In this document: positions 44,579 to 53,889 of the stretch, piece after piece
Layout: the number at the start of each line of letters is the position of its first letter
Position numbering within the stretch: position 1 is the first letter of the stretch
DNA from: Adhaeribacter pallidiroseus
GTDB taxonomy: Bacteria > Bacteroidota > Bacteroidia > Cytophagales > Hymenobacteraceae
Length of the DNA: 64,000 nt
Assembly: GCF_003340495.1 (NCBI RefSeq)
Contig: NZ_QASA01000001.1
Location: 2,914,001-2,978,000, forward strand
Reading direction: 5' to 3'
The notes under the pieces: generated by a model
Told to the model about the DNA's origin: nothing
What the model saw: only the letters and a program-made list of their open reading frames with translations
Databases searched by the model: none
Position numbers and translations under genes: made by a program

Positions 44579-45967
44579 TTAAACCCGTACGGGGTCCGGA
44601 TGAACATAGGGGGCCCGGTACTCGCGTTTAAGCAAAGCGGTTGCTTCGGCATCGCCCACTACTTCTCGCTTTTTCGGATCATACACCACCGGTCGGCCTA
44701 CTTTCATGGAAATATTAGCCAGAATACAACTAGCCGTAGAAATATGACCTTCTTCAATATCCGCTACGGGACGGCCATTTTTTTCAATAGCCGCTAGAAA
44801 ATCCTGCATGTGTAAGCGGGTAGCTGGCGCCGCATTTAATTCGATTTTAGGTTCGGTGGGTTCGGTTAAATCTTCGGGATATTTCTCTTTCTCGTAAACT
44901 ACATCTTTATGGATTTTTCTTCCCTCCGCTCCTTCGCCTAAAGGTACAAAATCGTACTGCATGGTAGAGGCAAACAAGGTTCCTTTGTCGCCGTAAATGG
45001 TTAAGGCCCACGGGTACTGCGGATTGGCCGGCGTGCCCCAGCTGCGGTGCTGCCACACACAATTCAGGCCGTCGTATTCAAACAGAGCCATTTGGGTATC
45101 CGAAATATTAGATTTTCCTTCTTTCTGCACGTAAATGCCTCCCGTCGAACTAATGCGTTTCGGCCAGCCTAGTTTTAGCATCCAACGGGCTGTGTCTAAC
45201 ATGTGTACGCACATATCCCCAACAATGCCATTGCCGTATTCCATAAAGGTACGCCACCAACGCACGTGCGGCAAACCATCGTAGGGCCGCAGGGGCGCCG
45301 GACCGGTCCACATTTCGTAATCCAGGAACGCTGGCACGGGTTGTTCGGGCGGGTTGCCGTTATTACGCATATGAAAATAACAGCACATTTCTACGTGCGA
45401 TATTTTGCCCAGAAGCCCAGCATCTACAATATTTTTTTTCGCTTCGATTAAATGGGGGGTGCTTTTCCGCTGGGTACCCACCTGTACTACTTTATTATAC
45501 TTGCGAGCCGCCGCTATCATGGCTTCGCCTTCCATCACATCTACGCTAATGGGTTTTTGCACGTATACGTGCGCCCCGGCTTTTATAGCGTCTATGGTTT
45601 GCAAGGCGTGCCAATGATCGGGGGTGCCGATTACCACAATATCTAATTTGTTCTCGGCCAGCATTTTCTTGTAATCGCCGTAGAGCTTCGGTTTCTTTTT
45701 TGATTGCTGACGCTGGCTTACCAGTTCGGCGGCGGCTTCCAGCATGTTTTTATCTACGTCACACAGCGCTACTACATTTACCGGTTCTACCTGAATCAGG
45801 CGCAGCAAATCGCTTTTACCGTACCAGCCCGTGCCAATTAGCGCTACCCGTAATGGTTTTTTAGGTGCATTGGTAAAACTCAGGCCTTGAGCCCCCAAAG
45901 CCGTGAGAGCCAGCGACGCCGAGGCTCCCTTCAGAAAGCGACGTCGATTTAATGTAAAATCACTCAT
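44579..45967 (-). CDS. Tat-exported Gfo/Idh/MocA-family oxidoreductase
   Basis: The 462-residue protein starts with a twin-arginine signal (LNRRRFLKGASASLALTALGAQG). The Rossmann fold follows (RVALIGTGWYGKSDLLRL, residues 39-56), then VVIGTPDHWHALQTIDAIKAGAHVYVQKPIS, in which the usual EKP is QKP, and a long C-terminal domain with WWRTFMEYGNGIVGDMCVHMLDTARWML, where His/Asp residues bind substrate. Exported members of this family carry a tightly bound NAD(P) and work as glycoside-modifying or lyase-like oxidoreductases. It is first in the minus-strand sugar cluster, but the terminator at 44525-44570 separates it from the next gene. Confidence 0.85.
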   Translation of the reverse strand: MSDFTLNRRRFLKGASASLALTALGAQGLSFTNAPKKPLRVALIGTGWYGKSDLLRLIQVEPVNVVALCDVDKNMLEAAAELVSQRQQSKKKPKLYGDYKKMLAENKLDIVVIGTPDHWHALQTIDAIKAGAHVYVQKPISVDVMEGEAMIAAARKYNKVVQVGTQRKSTPHLIEAKKNIVDAGLLGKISHVEMCCYFHMRNNGNPPEQPVPAFLDYEMWTGPAPLRPYDGLPHVRWWRTFMEYGNGIVGDMCVHMLDTARWMLKLGWPKRISSTGGIYVQKEGKSNISDTQMALFEYDGLNCVWQHRSWGTPANPQYPWALTIYGDKGTLFASTMQYDFVPLGEGAEGRKIHKDVVYEKEKYPEDLTEPTEPKIELNAAPATRLHMQDFLAAIEKNGRPVADIEEGHISTASCILANISMKVGRPVVYDPKKREVVGDAEATALLKREYRAPYVHPDPVRV

Positions 45968-46482
45968 GTAAATAGATATATTTAAGGTTAGTAGATCCTA
46001 CGTTTTAGTAAAGCAGTGGAGAAAGGCACTCAGAATAGATTTTTTAAAATTTCCATGCTTCCAATCAGCAATATACAAATTATCTGGATTGTACAAACAG
46101 AATTAAGAAGTTTATGAGTAGAAGGGAAAAGAGGTATAACCAGGAGCTTATTTTCACTACCAGCTAAGGTTTGATATATGCTATATTAAAAAACGTATTT
46201 GCGACACTCACGGGTTCTTAGCATGCGCAAACGCCCAGCGGGTAGGTAAAAACAAGCCATTTCTGAATTGCAGACCAGATAAAAGATTAATTTCAGATTT
46301 ATACTTTACCTGATCGCAACCATTTACCTTCCCTTTAGAATAAAGTAACCTTTTGTAATTTGATTCTTGGATCACCTTTGCAAATTAATAAAGGACTTGG
46401 CAACGACGTACCCCAGGCAAGTATTTTAAATTTTATTGATTCACCTTAACTCCTGGGCTACATAACCGTTATCTTTCCAACT
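45968..46482. other. Spacer upstream of the sugar cluster
   Basis: This 515-bp region should hold the promoter of the Tat-type oxidoreductase gene. It includes a near-copy of the dodecamer around 46040 but no ORF, RNA or hairpin I can support. Confidence 0.35.
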
Positions 46483-47502
46483 TTACGATTCCAGATACCA
46501 AACTGCTTCTGGGGGGATGGTAATAGAAACCAGATCGCCTTTTTTATAATTACCATTTTCAGTTCTTACTTTTAATTTTATTTTAGATAGTCTTACTTCT
46601 ATTTCGTAATAGGCGCCAAAAAAAGAAACTTGTTCTACTTTTCCCGGTAGTTCAGGAGCAAGGGCGGGTGTTATTTTTAAATTTTCGGGCCGTGTGAGTA
46701 AGCTTTTTTTCAAATAAAGCGGAGTGCCCATCATGTGAGAAAAAGATTTTGCCCGGGCAGCGGGTATTAGATTATAGTTGCCGAAAAGCCCGGCGGCGTA
46801 GGCATTTACCGGTTGGTGGTAAATTTGCGTGGGCGTACCTTGCTGAATAATTTTCCCGGCTTGCATCACAATAATTTCGTCGGCCCAGGGCAGTGTATCC
46901 AGTGGATCGTGAGAAATCAGAATGCAGGTAATTCCTAACAACGCCCTTACATCTTCAATTACCGTTTTTAAAATATTTTTATGAATACTGTCTAGGTTCG
47001 AGAACGGCTCGTCGAGTAATAACAAACGCGGGGAAGAAAGCACCAGGCGCGCTAAAGCAATGCGTTGTCGTTCCCCGCCCGATAAATGATCGGTGCGCCG
47101 GGAAAGTAAATGCGAAATTCGGCAAACTTCGTATAGATTTTCGGCGGTGGCAGGTTCTAATTTATTGGCGTACTGTAATATTTGCTCGACCCGTAAAAAC
47201 GGGGGCAACTCAAATTGTTGCGACAAATACACAATACCTGGGTGGCCCGGTATTAAATGTTCCTGCGGACCTTTAACGCGTTTCTGATCCAACCGAACTT
47301 CCCCGGAGCTGGGCTGCACCAAACCCGCAATGGTTTGCAACAAAGTACTTTTACCCGAGCCTGTTTCGCCCGCAATGGCTAATTTACTAAATTCTGGCTG
47401 GGTAAAACTTATATCCTGCAGCACTTGGTTACCGGCTTCCCGCAAATAGATGCGGGAAACTTGTAAAAAATTAGCAAGAGTTGGCGTTGCTTTGGTGGGC
47501 AT
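46483..47502 (-). CDS. ABC transporter ATP-binding protein with TOBE-like end
   Basis: From the ATG at 47502 the product has 339 residues (a TTG two codons upstream is the alternative). Walker A is GETGSGKST (about residues 45-53), Q-loop YLSQQFELPP near 92, signature LSGGERQR near 140, Walker B LLLLDEP near 160 and the switch His in LISHDP near 194. The C-terminal 90 residues resemble a TOBE regulatory domain, as in ferric, spermidine, sulfate or sugar importers (CUT1/POTF type). No permease or binding protein lies beside it, so its partner genes are elsewhere. Confidence 0.85.
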   Translation of the reverse strand: MPTKATPTLANFLQVSRIYLREAGNQVLQDISFTQPEFSKLAIAGETGSGKSTLLQTIAGLVQPSSGEVRLDQKRVKGPQEHLIPGHPGIVYLSQQFELPPFLRVEQILQYANKLEPATAENLYEVCRISHLLSRRTDHLSGGERQRIALARLVLSSPRLLLLDEPFSNLDSIHKNILKTVIEDVRALLGITCILISHDPLDTLPWADEIIVMQAGKIIQQGTPTQIYHQPVNAYAAGLFGNYNLIPAARAKSFSHMMGTPLYLKKSLLTRPENLKITPALAPELPGKVEQVSFFGAYYEIEVRLSKIKLKVRTENGNYKKGDLVSITIPPEAVWYLES

Positions 47503-47886
47503 AGTCAAATTATTAAATCTTATGAAATAGTTGGTTTAGCCCGAAAGTATACTGTGCGTGTGAGAAAAAAAGCACCAAACTATATTTTAATGGCAAACAC
47601 TACAGAAACTTGTCTTTACGAATGGAAGCTGGCTTTGCTGTGTTTATTATAAAATAGCCATGGATGAGGAATAATCAAACTTCTACCATATACGCTGCCT
47701 TGTAAAACAGAGATTCGGTATCTCGGGGGTGGTGGCTTTAATAAACTTTTCTGGCCTGGGGCATCTTTGTTTTTTAAATTTTTTATTTAAAATCTTCTTT
47801 ATTTTAAGCTATAAATTTATGAGTAAGGCTGGCATTAGTCCGGAATGCTGTTAATCTTGCGGCTTAAATAACTACTCTTTTCTGAT
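47503..47886. other. Divergent spacer between the ABC ATPase and esterase genes
   Basis: It contains a dodecamer copy at 47770-47781. No clear promoter boxes or small genes are visible. Confidence 0.35.
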
Positions 47887-48993
47887 ATGATTTCTAAATA
47901 CTTCCGTTTGGCCATAATCTACTGCCTGGTTTGCTTTAGTTGTGTCCCCACCAAGGTAAAAACCGAAACCTCCAACAACTTAGCTGCCACGGCTTTAAAA
48001 CCTTTCGGCCGTTTTTTTATAAATCCATCGCAGCAACTCGAATTAATAAGCTCAGCGGCTCATTTTGGTTTTAGTTTTGAGGGATCAGGCTGCGCTCTTT
48101 TTGCTTCTATCCCAAATAGCGAGGGGCACAATTATTTGCAATACGAACTCGACGGAGTTTACCAAAAAAGAATTAAAGTACACGGCAATGCCAAAGAACC
48201 CCTTGTCATCAGTGCTCCTGGCCCGGGTAAACATACCGTTTGGATTTACAAAGCTACCGAGGCGCACACTGGCCCCATTATAATCAAACAAATTAATGGT
48301 ACTAACTTAACCCCGCTTTCCCGGCCGGCCGCACCCATTATTGAGTTTATTGGCAACAGCATTACCTGCGGCGCCGCCGCTGACCCGTCGGAGGTACCCT
48401 GCGGCACAGGCGTGTACCACGATCAGCACAATGCGTATCAGGCTTACGGTCCGCGGGTAGCCCGGGCTTTGCAGGTTAATTATGTTTTAAGCAGCGTCAG
48501 CGGCATTGGCGTGTACCGCAACTGGAACAGCGATGGGCCTACTATGCCGCAGGTTTATGAAAAAATAGATTTCCAGAGCGGCAACCCGCAGTTGTGGGAT
48601 TTTAAAACTTTTACGCCGCAAATCGTGAGCATTGCTTTGGGCACCAACGATTTTAGTAATGGCGATGGTAAAAAACCCCGGTTGCCCTTTGATAGCGTTA
48701 ATTTTGTAACCAATTACGTGCGTTTTGTGCAAACAGTAAAAAGTAAATACCCCACCGCCCGTATTGCTTTATTAAGTAGCCCCATGATTAACGGCGCTAA
48801 CCGCACGCTTTTACAAAATTGCCTGAAAGGAGTTAAAAATAGCGTAGACGTTTTAAACCCAGCGGCTAAACCGGTCGAATTATTTTTCTTTCAGCCAATG
48901 CAAGCCCGCGGTTGCTCGGGCCACCCCAATGTGGAGGATCACGCCCTATTAGCGAAGGAATTAGAACCTTTTTTTAAAAAATTACTGCGTTAG
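47887..48993 (+). CDS. SGNH/CE2-like carbohydrate esterase lipoprotein
   Basis: The 368-residue protein has a lipoprotein leader (CLVCFSC, Cys 19). An N-terminal beta-sandwich (residues 40-140: FFINPSQQLELISSAAHFGFSFEGSGCALFA) precedes the SGNH hydrolase domain, the two-domain layout of family CE2 acetylxylan/glucomannan esterases. Block I is FIGNSITCG (nucleophile Ser 158), block II GIGVYRNW, block III GTNDFS near 252, block V GHPN (His 346). CE2 uses a Ser-His dyad, which agrees with the lack of Asp before this His. It probably removes acetyl groups from plant polysaccharide in the periplasm or at the surface. Confidence 0.85.
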   Translation: MISKYFRLAIIYCLVCFSCVPTKVKTETSNNLAATALKPFGRFFINPSQQLELISSAAHFGFSFEGSGCALFASIPNSEGHNYLQYELDGVYQKRIKVHGNAKEPLVISAPGPGKHTVWIYKATEAHTGPIIIKQINGTNLTPLSRPAAPIIEFIGNSITCGAAADPSEVPCGTGVYHDQHNAYQAYGPRVARALQVNYVLSSVSGIGVYRNWNSDGPTMPQVYEKIDFQSGNPQLWDFKTFTPQIVSIALGTNDFSNGDGKKPRLPFDSVNFVTNYVRFVQTVKSKYPTARIALLSSPMINGANRTLLQNCLKGVKNSVDVLNPAAKPVELFFFQPMQARGCSGHPNVEDHALLAKELEPFFKKLLR

Positions 48994-49015
48994 CAGATTG
49001 AAATTACTGCTTTAA

Positions 49016-49214
49016 TGTGCGTTCGAGCTAAGCAAAGCCTACCTGAAATATAAACTAATCTTCTTTATCACGGTCATTCTGGAAGAATCTAACCGGTTAC
49101 TTACTGGTTAGATTCTTCCAGAATGACCGTAATAGACGGGAAACACGATCGTTTTATCATTTTGACTAATACAGGGATGTTCTTTTGTTGGTAAGGGCTT
49201 AGCTCGAACGCACA
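49016..49214. repeat. 199-bp nested inverted-repeat element
   Basis: Perfect 18-bp terminal arms (TGTGCGTTCGAGCTAAGC at 49016-49033, complement at 49197-49214) enclose a perfect 24-bp hairpin (49071-49094 with 49106-49129, loop of 11). No ORF fits inside. It starts 23 bp after the esterase stop. It looks like a MITE or a folded recombination element. Confidence 0.7.
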
Positions 49215-49226
49215 CTGCTTTACCCC

Positions 49227-49277
49227 TAAAAAATAAGCAAGCCCCGGATTTACATTCCGGGGCTTGCTTATTTTTTA
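49227..49277. terminator. Bidirectional terminator, perfect 22-bp arms
   Basis: The arms 49227-49248 and 49256-49277 are exact complements with GC core AGCAAGCCCCGGA and flanking A6/T6. It lies 8 bp past the stop of the small minus-strand gene at 49285 and can also stop transcripts from the esterase side. Confidence 0.85.
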
Positions 49278-49284
49278 CAGATTC

Positions 49285-49467
49285 TTATTTTTTGGATTCC
49301 CGCAGGGCCTGGTACAAAACAGGGCTAAAAAAAGCTAAGTTTTCGAGCATACACACTACACTGTAAAATTTGTCGGGTGCCACTTCCGGGTGCTCGGCTA
49401 GTTGAGATAATACCAAATCAATGGTTTCCTGAAAATTTTGTTCAAATTCTTCTTTACTTATATGCAT
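49285..49467 (-). CDS. Small hypothetical acidic helical protein
   Basis: The 60-residue product is predicted helical and acidic (EEFEQNFQETIDLVLSQLAEHPE), ending in LYQALRESKK. No domain is known to me. The terminator directly after it and its own ATG support a real gene. It lies between the nested repeat and the M23 peptidase, on the same strand as the peptidase. Confidence 0.6.
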   Translation of the reverse strand: MHISKEEFEQNFQETIDLVLSQLAEHPEVAPDKFYSVVCMLENLAFFSPVLYQALRESKK

Positions 49468-49593
49468 GTACCGGGAAGGCTATTTTTGTAACCAGCTAAC
49501 CATTTCTAAATCCTTTTAATTTCCGGAAAGGCCATGAATTTAGTAAAGCTCTGATTTTTTTAAATTTTTACGTACTTAGCTGTTTTTAAGAGC

Positions 49594-50931
49594 TTAGCTT
49601 TTTTTGCCATTATCCACTACACCGGCGGCTAATAGCTTAGATTCTTCTTTATCGGCTGGATGCACGGATTCCATTCGCTGCACGAACAAGTCTTTAATTG
49701 CCATAAAGGCCATTTTGTTTTTGCGGGTTATAGGCTCAGCTAAAGGAAGTTTTACGCGTAAAGCATCCACCTGGCGGCCATTTTGCCAAAGACGGTAGCA
49801 CAGGTGCGGCCCCGTGGAAAGTCCGGTGCTACCTACATAACCAATGGTTTGCCCTTGTACCACCACTCTGCCCCGGCGAATGCCCTTGGCGAAACGCGAT
49901 AAGTGCAGGTACTGCGTAGCAAACGTTTTGTTATGCTGAATTTTTACGAAATAGCCATTTCCCCGGTTATAAGCGGCTTCCAATATAGTGCCCTCCCCTA
50001 CGCTTCGGATAGGCGTGCCCCGGGGGGCGGCAAAATCGGTGCCCAGGTGGGCCTTGTAGCGTTTCTGGACCGGGTGAAAGCGATTTTTGTTATAACGAGA
50101 ACTAATACGGGTGTACTCCAGGGGTTCTTTCAGAAAAGCTTTTTTAAAACTATTACCATCTTGGTCGTAATAAGTCATTCCTTTTCCCTGATCATACCCG
50201 ATGGCGTAGAGTGGTTTGCCGCTGCATTCAAAAAATGCCGCTTTTAACTCGCCATAATCAATAGCCACGCCATTTAGTTGTCTTTCTTCATAAATTAATT
50301 TAAACTGGTCGCCGGGTTGCAAACGGTTCAAATTTAAGCGCCAAGCGTAAATATCGGCTAACTTATTTACTAGCTGCGCCGTACCCCCGGCCGCAATTAT
50401 GGATTCGTACAAAGACCCTTTAATTATCCCGGAAAGCTCCCGTTCTACCAGCTGTATTTCCCGTAAGTGGCGGGTGACTTGCAAAGTATTGCGCAAATCG
50501 TAAATAACATACTGGGTTTCGTTGGGTTCGTAGATAAAATACTGGGCGGTTTGCGCAGAGTCCCGGGTATGCAGCAACACATAACTTCGTTCCGATTGAA
50601 TCCGCTTTACATTAAACACAGACTTAGCTTTTTGAGCTAGGTTATGGATCGTAGTGGCCGAAATGTTGTATGCATTTAAAATATCCGAAATACTTTCGCC
50701 TCTTTCCACAATTCCGTTTACCACCTCTAAAGAATCAGTGCCAATGCCGTATACCAGCGGAGCAGGCTTTTTTATTTCTTTTACTAAAGTAGGCTTATTT
50801 ACGGGAGCCTGCGTGGGCGTAGCCATTTTTAAAATCCGGTCAACATCTAGTTCAAGAGATTGGGCAGCCGAAAAGAAAATGAGTAAAGATAAGGCAAACA
50901 AAATAACTAAACCTTTATTTCGCTGAAACAT
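49594..50931 (-). CDS. M23-family peptidoglycan metallopeptidase, MepM-like, with Cys at a zinc-ligand position
   Basis: The 445-residue protein has an N-terminal membrane anchor (residues 7-23), an OapA/LysM-like central region (SLEVVNGIVERGESISDILNAYNIS) and a C-terminal LytM/M23 domain. By comparison with LytM, H295 and D299 (HLGTD) are zinc ligands, H343 and H376 are the catalytic pair, and the last zinc ligand, His in the usual HLH motif, is C378 (GPHLCYRLW). It should cleave peptide cross-links in the cell wall, or serve as a regulator if the change lowers activity. It lies downstream of no partner; TonB receptor gene follows after a terminator. Confidence 0.85.
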   Translation of the reverse strand: MFQRNKGLVILFALSLLIFFSAAQSLELDVDRILKMATPTQAPVNKPTLVKEIKKPAPLVYGIGTDSLEVVNGIVERGESISDILNAYNISATTIHNLAQKAKSVFNVKRIQSERSYVLLHTRDSAQTAQYFIYEPNETQYVIYDLRNTLQVTRHLREIQLVERELSGIIKGSLYESIIAAGGTAQLVNKLADIYAWRLNLNRLQPGDQFKLIYEERQLNGVAIDYGELKAAFFECSGKPLYAIGYDQGKGMTYYDQDGNSFKKAFLKEPLEYTRISSRYNKNRFHPVQKRYKAHLGTDFAAPRGTPIRSVGEGTILEAAYNRGNGYFVKIQHNKTFATQYLHLSRFAKGIRRGRVVVQGQTIGYVGSTGLSTGPHLCYRLWQNGRQVDALRVKLPLAEPITRKNKMAFMAIKDLFVQRMESVHPADKEESKLLAAGVVDNGKKS

Positions 50932-51444
50932 AAGCTATACACCTGGGTTTATTTATAAAGAAGGCGCAAAACTAGGTCGTAGGTTTTAGAAAAAAAAATC
51001 TAATTTTATACAATAAAACAAGATAACCGAATAATACTATCCCGAAATAAACTAAATCAAACTTCCGCAAGAGCCAAATTGCGGAATTATTAAAAGTAAA
51101 ATAATCCAAAATTACTAAGCCTTACTGGTTAGTTCACCGTTAATAATGGAGGCAAAATTTAAAATTTACACCGGTTAATAGCTCCGGTAAATTGTAAACC
51201 CGGAGTAGGATAGTAAGAAAGTAAAAAATTTAAAAAAAGCCATTCTTCTGCATTTGAAGAATGGCTTTTTTTAAATTTTTTACTCCAAAGGTAAGTACTG
51301 ATTTTGACTCCGATTAAAACGTAATTAAAGGTAATTGCTCTTTTTTACTTTTATGTTCTGATATTGCCGTACTCTTGCAAAAATCATGGATATGCCCTTT
51401 CATTTTAAAAGTTTACAAACGAACAGCCAGTAATAAATATCTAC
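50932..51444. other. Spacer holding the terminator of the TonB receptor gene
   Basis: Besides the long palindrome at 51220-51284, the region is AT-rich without ORFs. It must also contain the promoter of the M23 gene near 50940-51000. Confidence 0.4.
51220..51284. terminator. Perfect 29-bp-arm palindromic terminator built from two dodecamers
   Basis: Arms 51220-51248 and 51256-51284 are exact complements; the loop is TGCATTT. The core GCCATTCTTC is flanked on both sides by a dodecamer copy in opposite orientation. It lies 160 bp past the stop of the receptor gene (minus strand). Confidence 0.8.
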
Positions 51445-53889
51445 TTAATTACCACCGGCCCGGTTTAATTCTTCCAGGTTGGTGTTGCGTTTTTTCGCTT
51501 CAAATTTTTCTCCTTTGTTAAAGTTATAACGCAAATTCAGGCGCACACTTCTTTGGGCAAAATACTGGTTTATTTTATTTACATTGTTGTCTACGTTTGC
51601 CGTACCCGCAAAGCGACGGGTCCGGAAAATGTCGGTAACGTTAGCCGAAACTTCCAGCTGTTTGTTCCAGAACGCTCTTTTTAAGCCAGCATCAACCGCC
51701 CAATTTTGCTTTATCTGATAGGCCGCGTATACCCGGGGACCTTGATAATCTACGTTTACTTCTAACCGGATAGCGCGGGGTAATTGAATGTTGTTGGAAG
51801 ACCGGGCGTAAGTAAAAAGCTGATTATTGTTTATAACCTGGTTTTGCTCCGGTATCGCGATTCGGTACGTTTGGTAACCCACGGTAAAGTTATTGTTCAT
51901 GTCCCATTTAGGCGTAATTTTAATAGGTGCTACTAAACCTGCGTTTACATCGTTAAATTTATCGCCGTTGCGCTGCTGAAACACCATGGTGTTATTTTGA
52001 TTATTCTGCACCGGTACTTCGGCCATTACATCTTGCGTAGTAGAATAACCAATGGTTAAAATATAGGTGTCTTTCAGGGATTGCGTCATTTGAAACGAAT
52101 GCGTGTATTGCGGGCGTAAATACGGATTACCTTGGGCCGACGTATACGGATCGATGTAGAAGATGAACGGATTTAAATTACCGTAGTAAGGGCGGTTAAT
52201 GCGTCGGCTATAATTATAAGTAATTTTATAATTTTTATTTACCTGCTGCATCACAAACAAACTCGGAAACAGGTTTAGGTAGTTGCGGGTATTTACCGAA
52301 TCCTTGGTTACAGATTTACCTTCGGCAATTGTTTTTTCGGCGCGCAAACCTCCCTGTATTTTCCATTTTTCGCCCAAACTGGTACTAAAATTTGTATAAG
52401 CGGCGTAAATATTTTCGCGGTACAAAAAATGGTTGCTGCGTTTTTCATCTACAATTTGTTGATTATCGGCTACTTTAAAAAATGCCAGCTCGTTATCCGA
52501 CACTACATGGCTGGCTTTCGCCCCAACTTCCAGTTTGGTATTTTTAGAAAAAGGTTTGGTATAATCTACCTTGGCCGAGTAAATGCTAAAGCTGCTAGGG
52601 TTATTGCTAGCTAAATCTACCAAGCTGTCGGGCCGGGTTGGCGTTAAATACCGGAATTGATTGGCGTAAGTGGCCTCATCGTGGTCGTATAACCGAACAT
52701 AATCCAGGTCCGCGGATAAGGCAGTTCCCAGCGTGTCCAGTTTACCTACATAGTGGGCGTTTAAGGTGCCGTTCGCAAAAGTACCTTTAAGCAAATTATT
52801 ATTGCGTACCCATTTGTTATTGGCCGCTTCAGTATGGTATTCGAGCAAGGTTGAGTTAAAATCACTGGTCATATCCTGGTACACCAGGTTAGCCATTACT
52901 CCCACACTGTGTTTCGGAGAAAAATCGTAATCGGTTCCTAAGCGGAGCGATGGCGCGATCCGAATGGCTTTTTCTTTGGCCGATTGCGTTAATTGCGTGC
53001 TGCTTTCGGGCGAGTTAAACTCGCGGTATAACCGGGCATCCCGGATAAAAATCCGACGCGCTACATCGGCATTTACAAAAGAATTCCATTTGCCTTTTTT
53101 AACATTAACGTTACCACCGGCGGAGTAAGCGTGCCAGTTGTTGTACTGATAACCGCCGTACAAACTACCGTTTACGCCACTCAAGGTGTTCTTTTTTAAA
53201 TTTATGTTTATAATACCGGCGGTACCTTCCGCATCGTATTTAGCCGATGGATTGGTGATTAATTCCAGATCTTTTAAGTTTTCGGCGGCCATGCCTTGCA
53301 ACATGGTTTGCAATTCTTTACCGGATAAGTAAGTTAGTTTTCCGTCAATCATAATCCGGACCCCCGATTTACCATTAAGTTGAATATTACCATCCTGGTC
53401 CACAAAAACGCCCGGCGATTTAAGCAAAACCTCGTACGCCGTATTACCCGTCGACAGGGCGGTACCCTCCACGCTTACTACTATTTTATCCGGATGATTG
53501 ACGATGGTAGGACGTAATGCCTGTATATTTACTTCTTTTAACAGCTTGGTGTCTGCTTGTAAAACAATTACGCCAAAATCTTTACTGGCATTGGCTATCA
53601 GGTCAAAAGCTGGCGTTTCCAGCGTTATAAATCCTAGCGCACTAATACGCAACCGGTAAGTTCCGGCTGCGGCCACTTTAATTTTAAAAAATCCTTCCGC
53701 CTCGGAAGCGGTGCCCGTAACAACGGTACCATTGGCGGCTTGTACGACCGCTACCGTAGCATAACCAATAGCGGTTCCTTTTTCATCTTTTAAAATTCCG
53801 GTTAATCCATGGTCAGATTGAGCTACTACGGGAGGTTGGCCCACAATTATGATTAAGGCCATTAGTAAAAGTTTAAATACATTTTTCAT
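51445..53889 (-). CDS. TonB-dependent outer-membrane receptor (beta-barrel 3 type)
   Basis: I start at the ATG at 53889 (814 residues), directly before the signal peptide KNVFKLLLMALIIIVGQPPVVAQ; an ATG nine codons upstream is less likely. A carboxypeptidase-regulatory-like domain covers about residues 30-110 (LTGILKDEKGTAIGYATVAVV). A plug-like region follows at 120-235 (TAYEVLLKSPGVFVDQDGNIQLNGKSGVRIMIDGK; DLELITNPSAKYDAEGTAGIINI). The rest is an outer-membrane barrel ending in LNLRYNFNKGEKFEAKKRN. Receptors of this branch are often found without a SusD partner, as here. The ligand is unknown. Confidence 0.85.
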   Translation of the reverse strand: MKNVFKLLLMALIIIVGQPPVVAQSDHGLTGILKDEKGTAIGYATVAVVQAANGTVVTGTASEAEGFFKIKVAAAGTYRLRISALGFITLETPAFDLIANASKDFGVIVLQADTKLLKEVNIQALRPTIVNHPDKIVVSVEGTALSTGNTAYEVLLKSPGVFVDQDGNIQLNGKSGVRIMIDGKLTYLSGKELQTMLQGMAAENLKDLELITNPSAKYDAEGTAGIININLKKNTLSGVNGSLYGGYQYNNWHAYSAGGNVNVKKGKWNSFVNADVARRIFIRDARLYREFNSPESSTQLTQSAKEKAIRIAPSLRLGTDYDFSPKHSVGVMANLVYQDMTSDFNSTLLEYHTEAANNKWVRNNNLLKGTFANGTLNAHYVGKLDTLGTALSADLDYVRLYDHDEATYANQFRYLTPTRPDSLVDLASNNPSSFSIYSAKVDYTKPFSKNTKLEVGAKASHVVSDNELAFFKVADNQQIVDEKRSNHFLYRENIYAAYTNFSTSLGEKWKIQGGLRAEKTIAEGKSVTKDSVNTRNYLNLFPSLFVMQQVNKNYKITYNYSRRINRPYYGNLNPFIFYIDPYTSAQGNPYLRPQYTHSFQMTQSLKDTYILTIGYSTTQDVMAEVPVQNNQNNTMVFQQRNGDKFNDVNAGLVAPIKITPKWDMNNNFTVGYQTYRIAIPEQNQVINNNQLFTYARSSNNIQLPRAIRLEVNVDYQGPRVYAAYQIKQNWAVDAGLKRAFWNKQLEVSANVTDIFRTRRFAGTANVDNNVNKINQYFAQRSVRLNLRYNFNKGEKFEAKKRNTNLEELNRAGGN

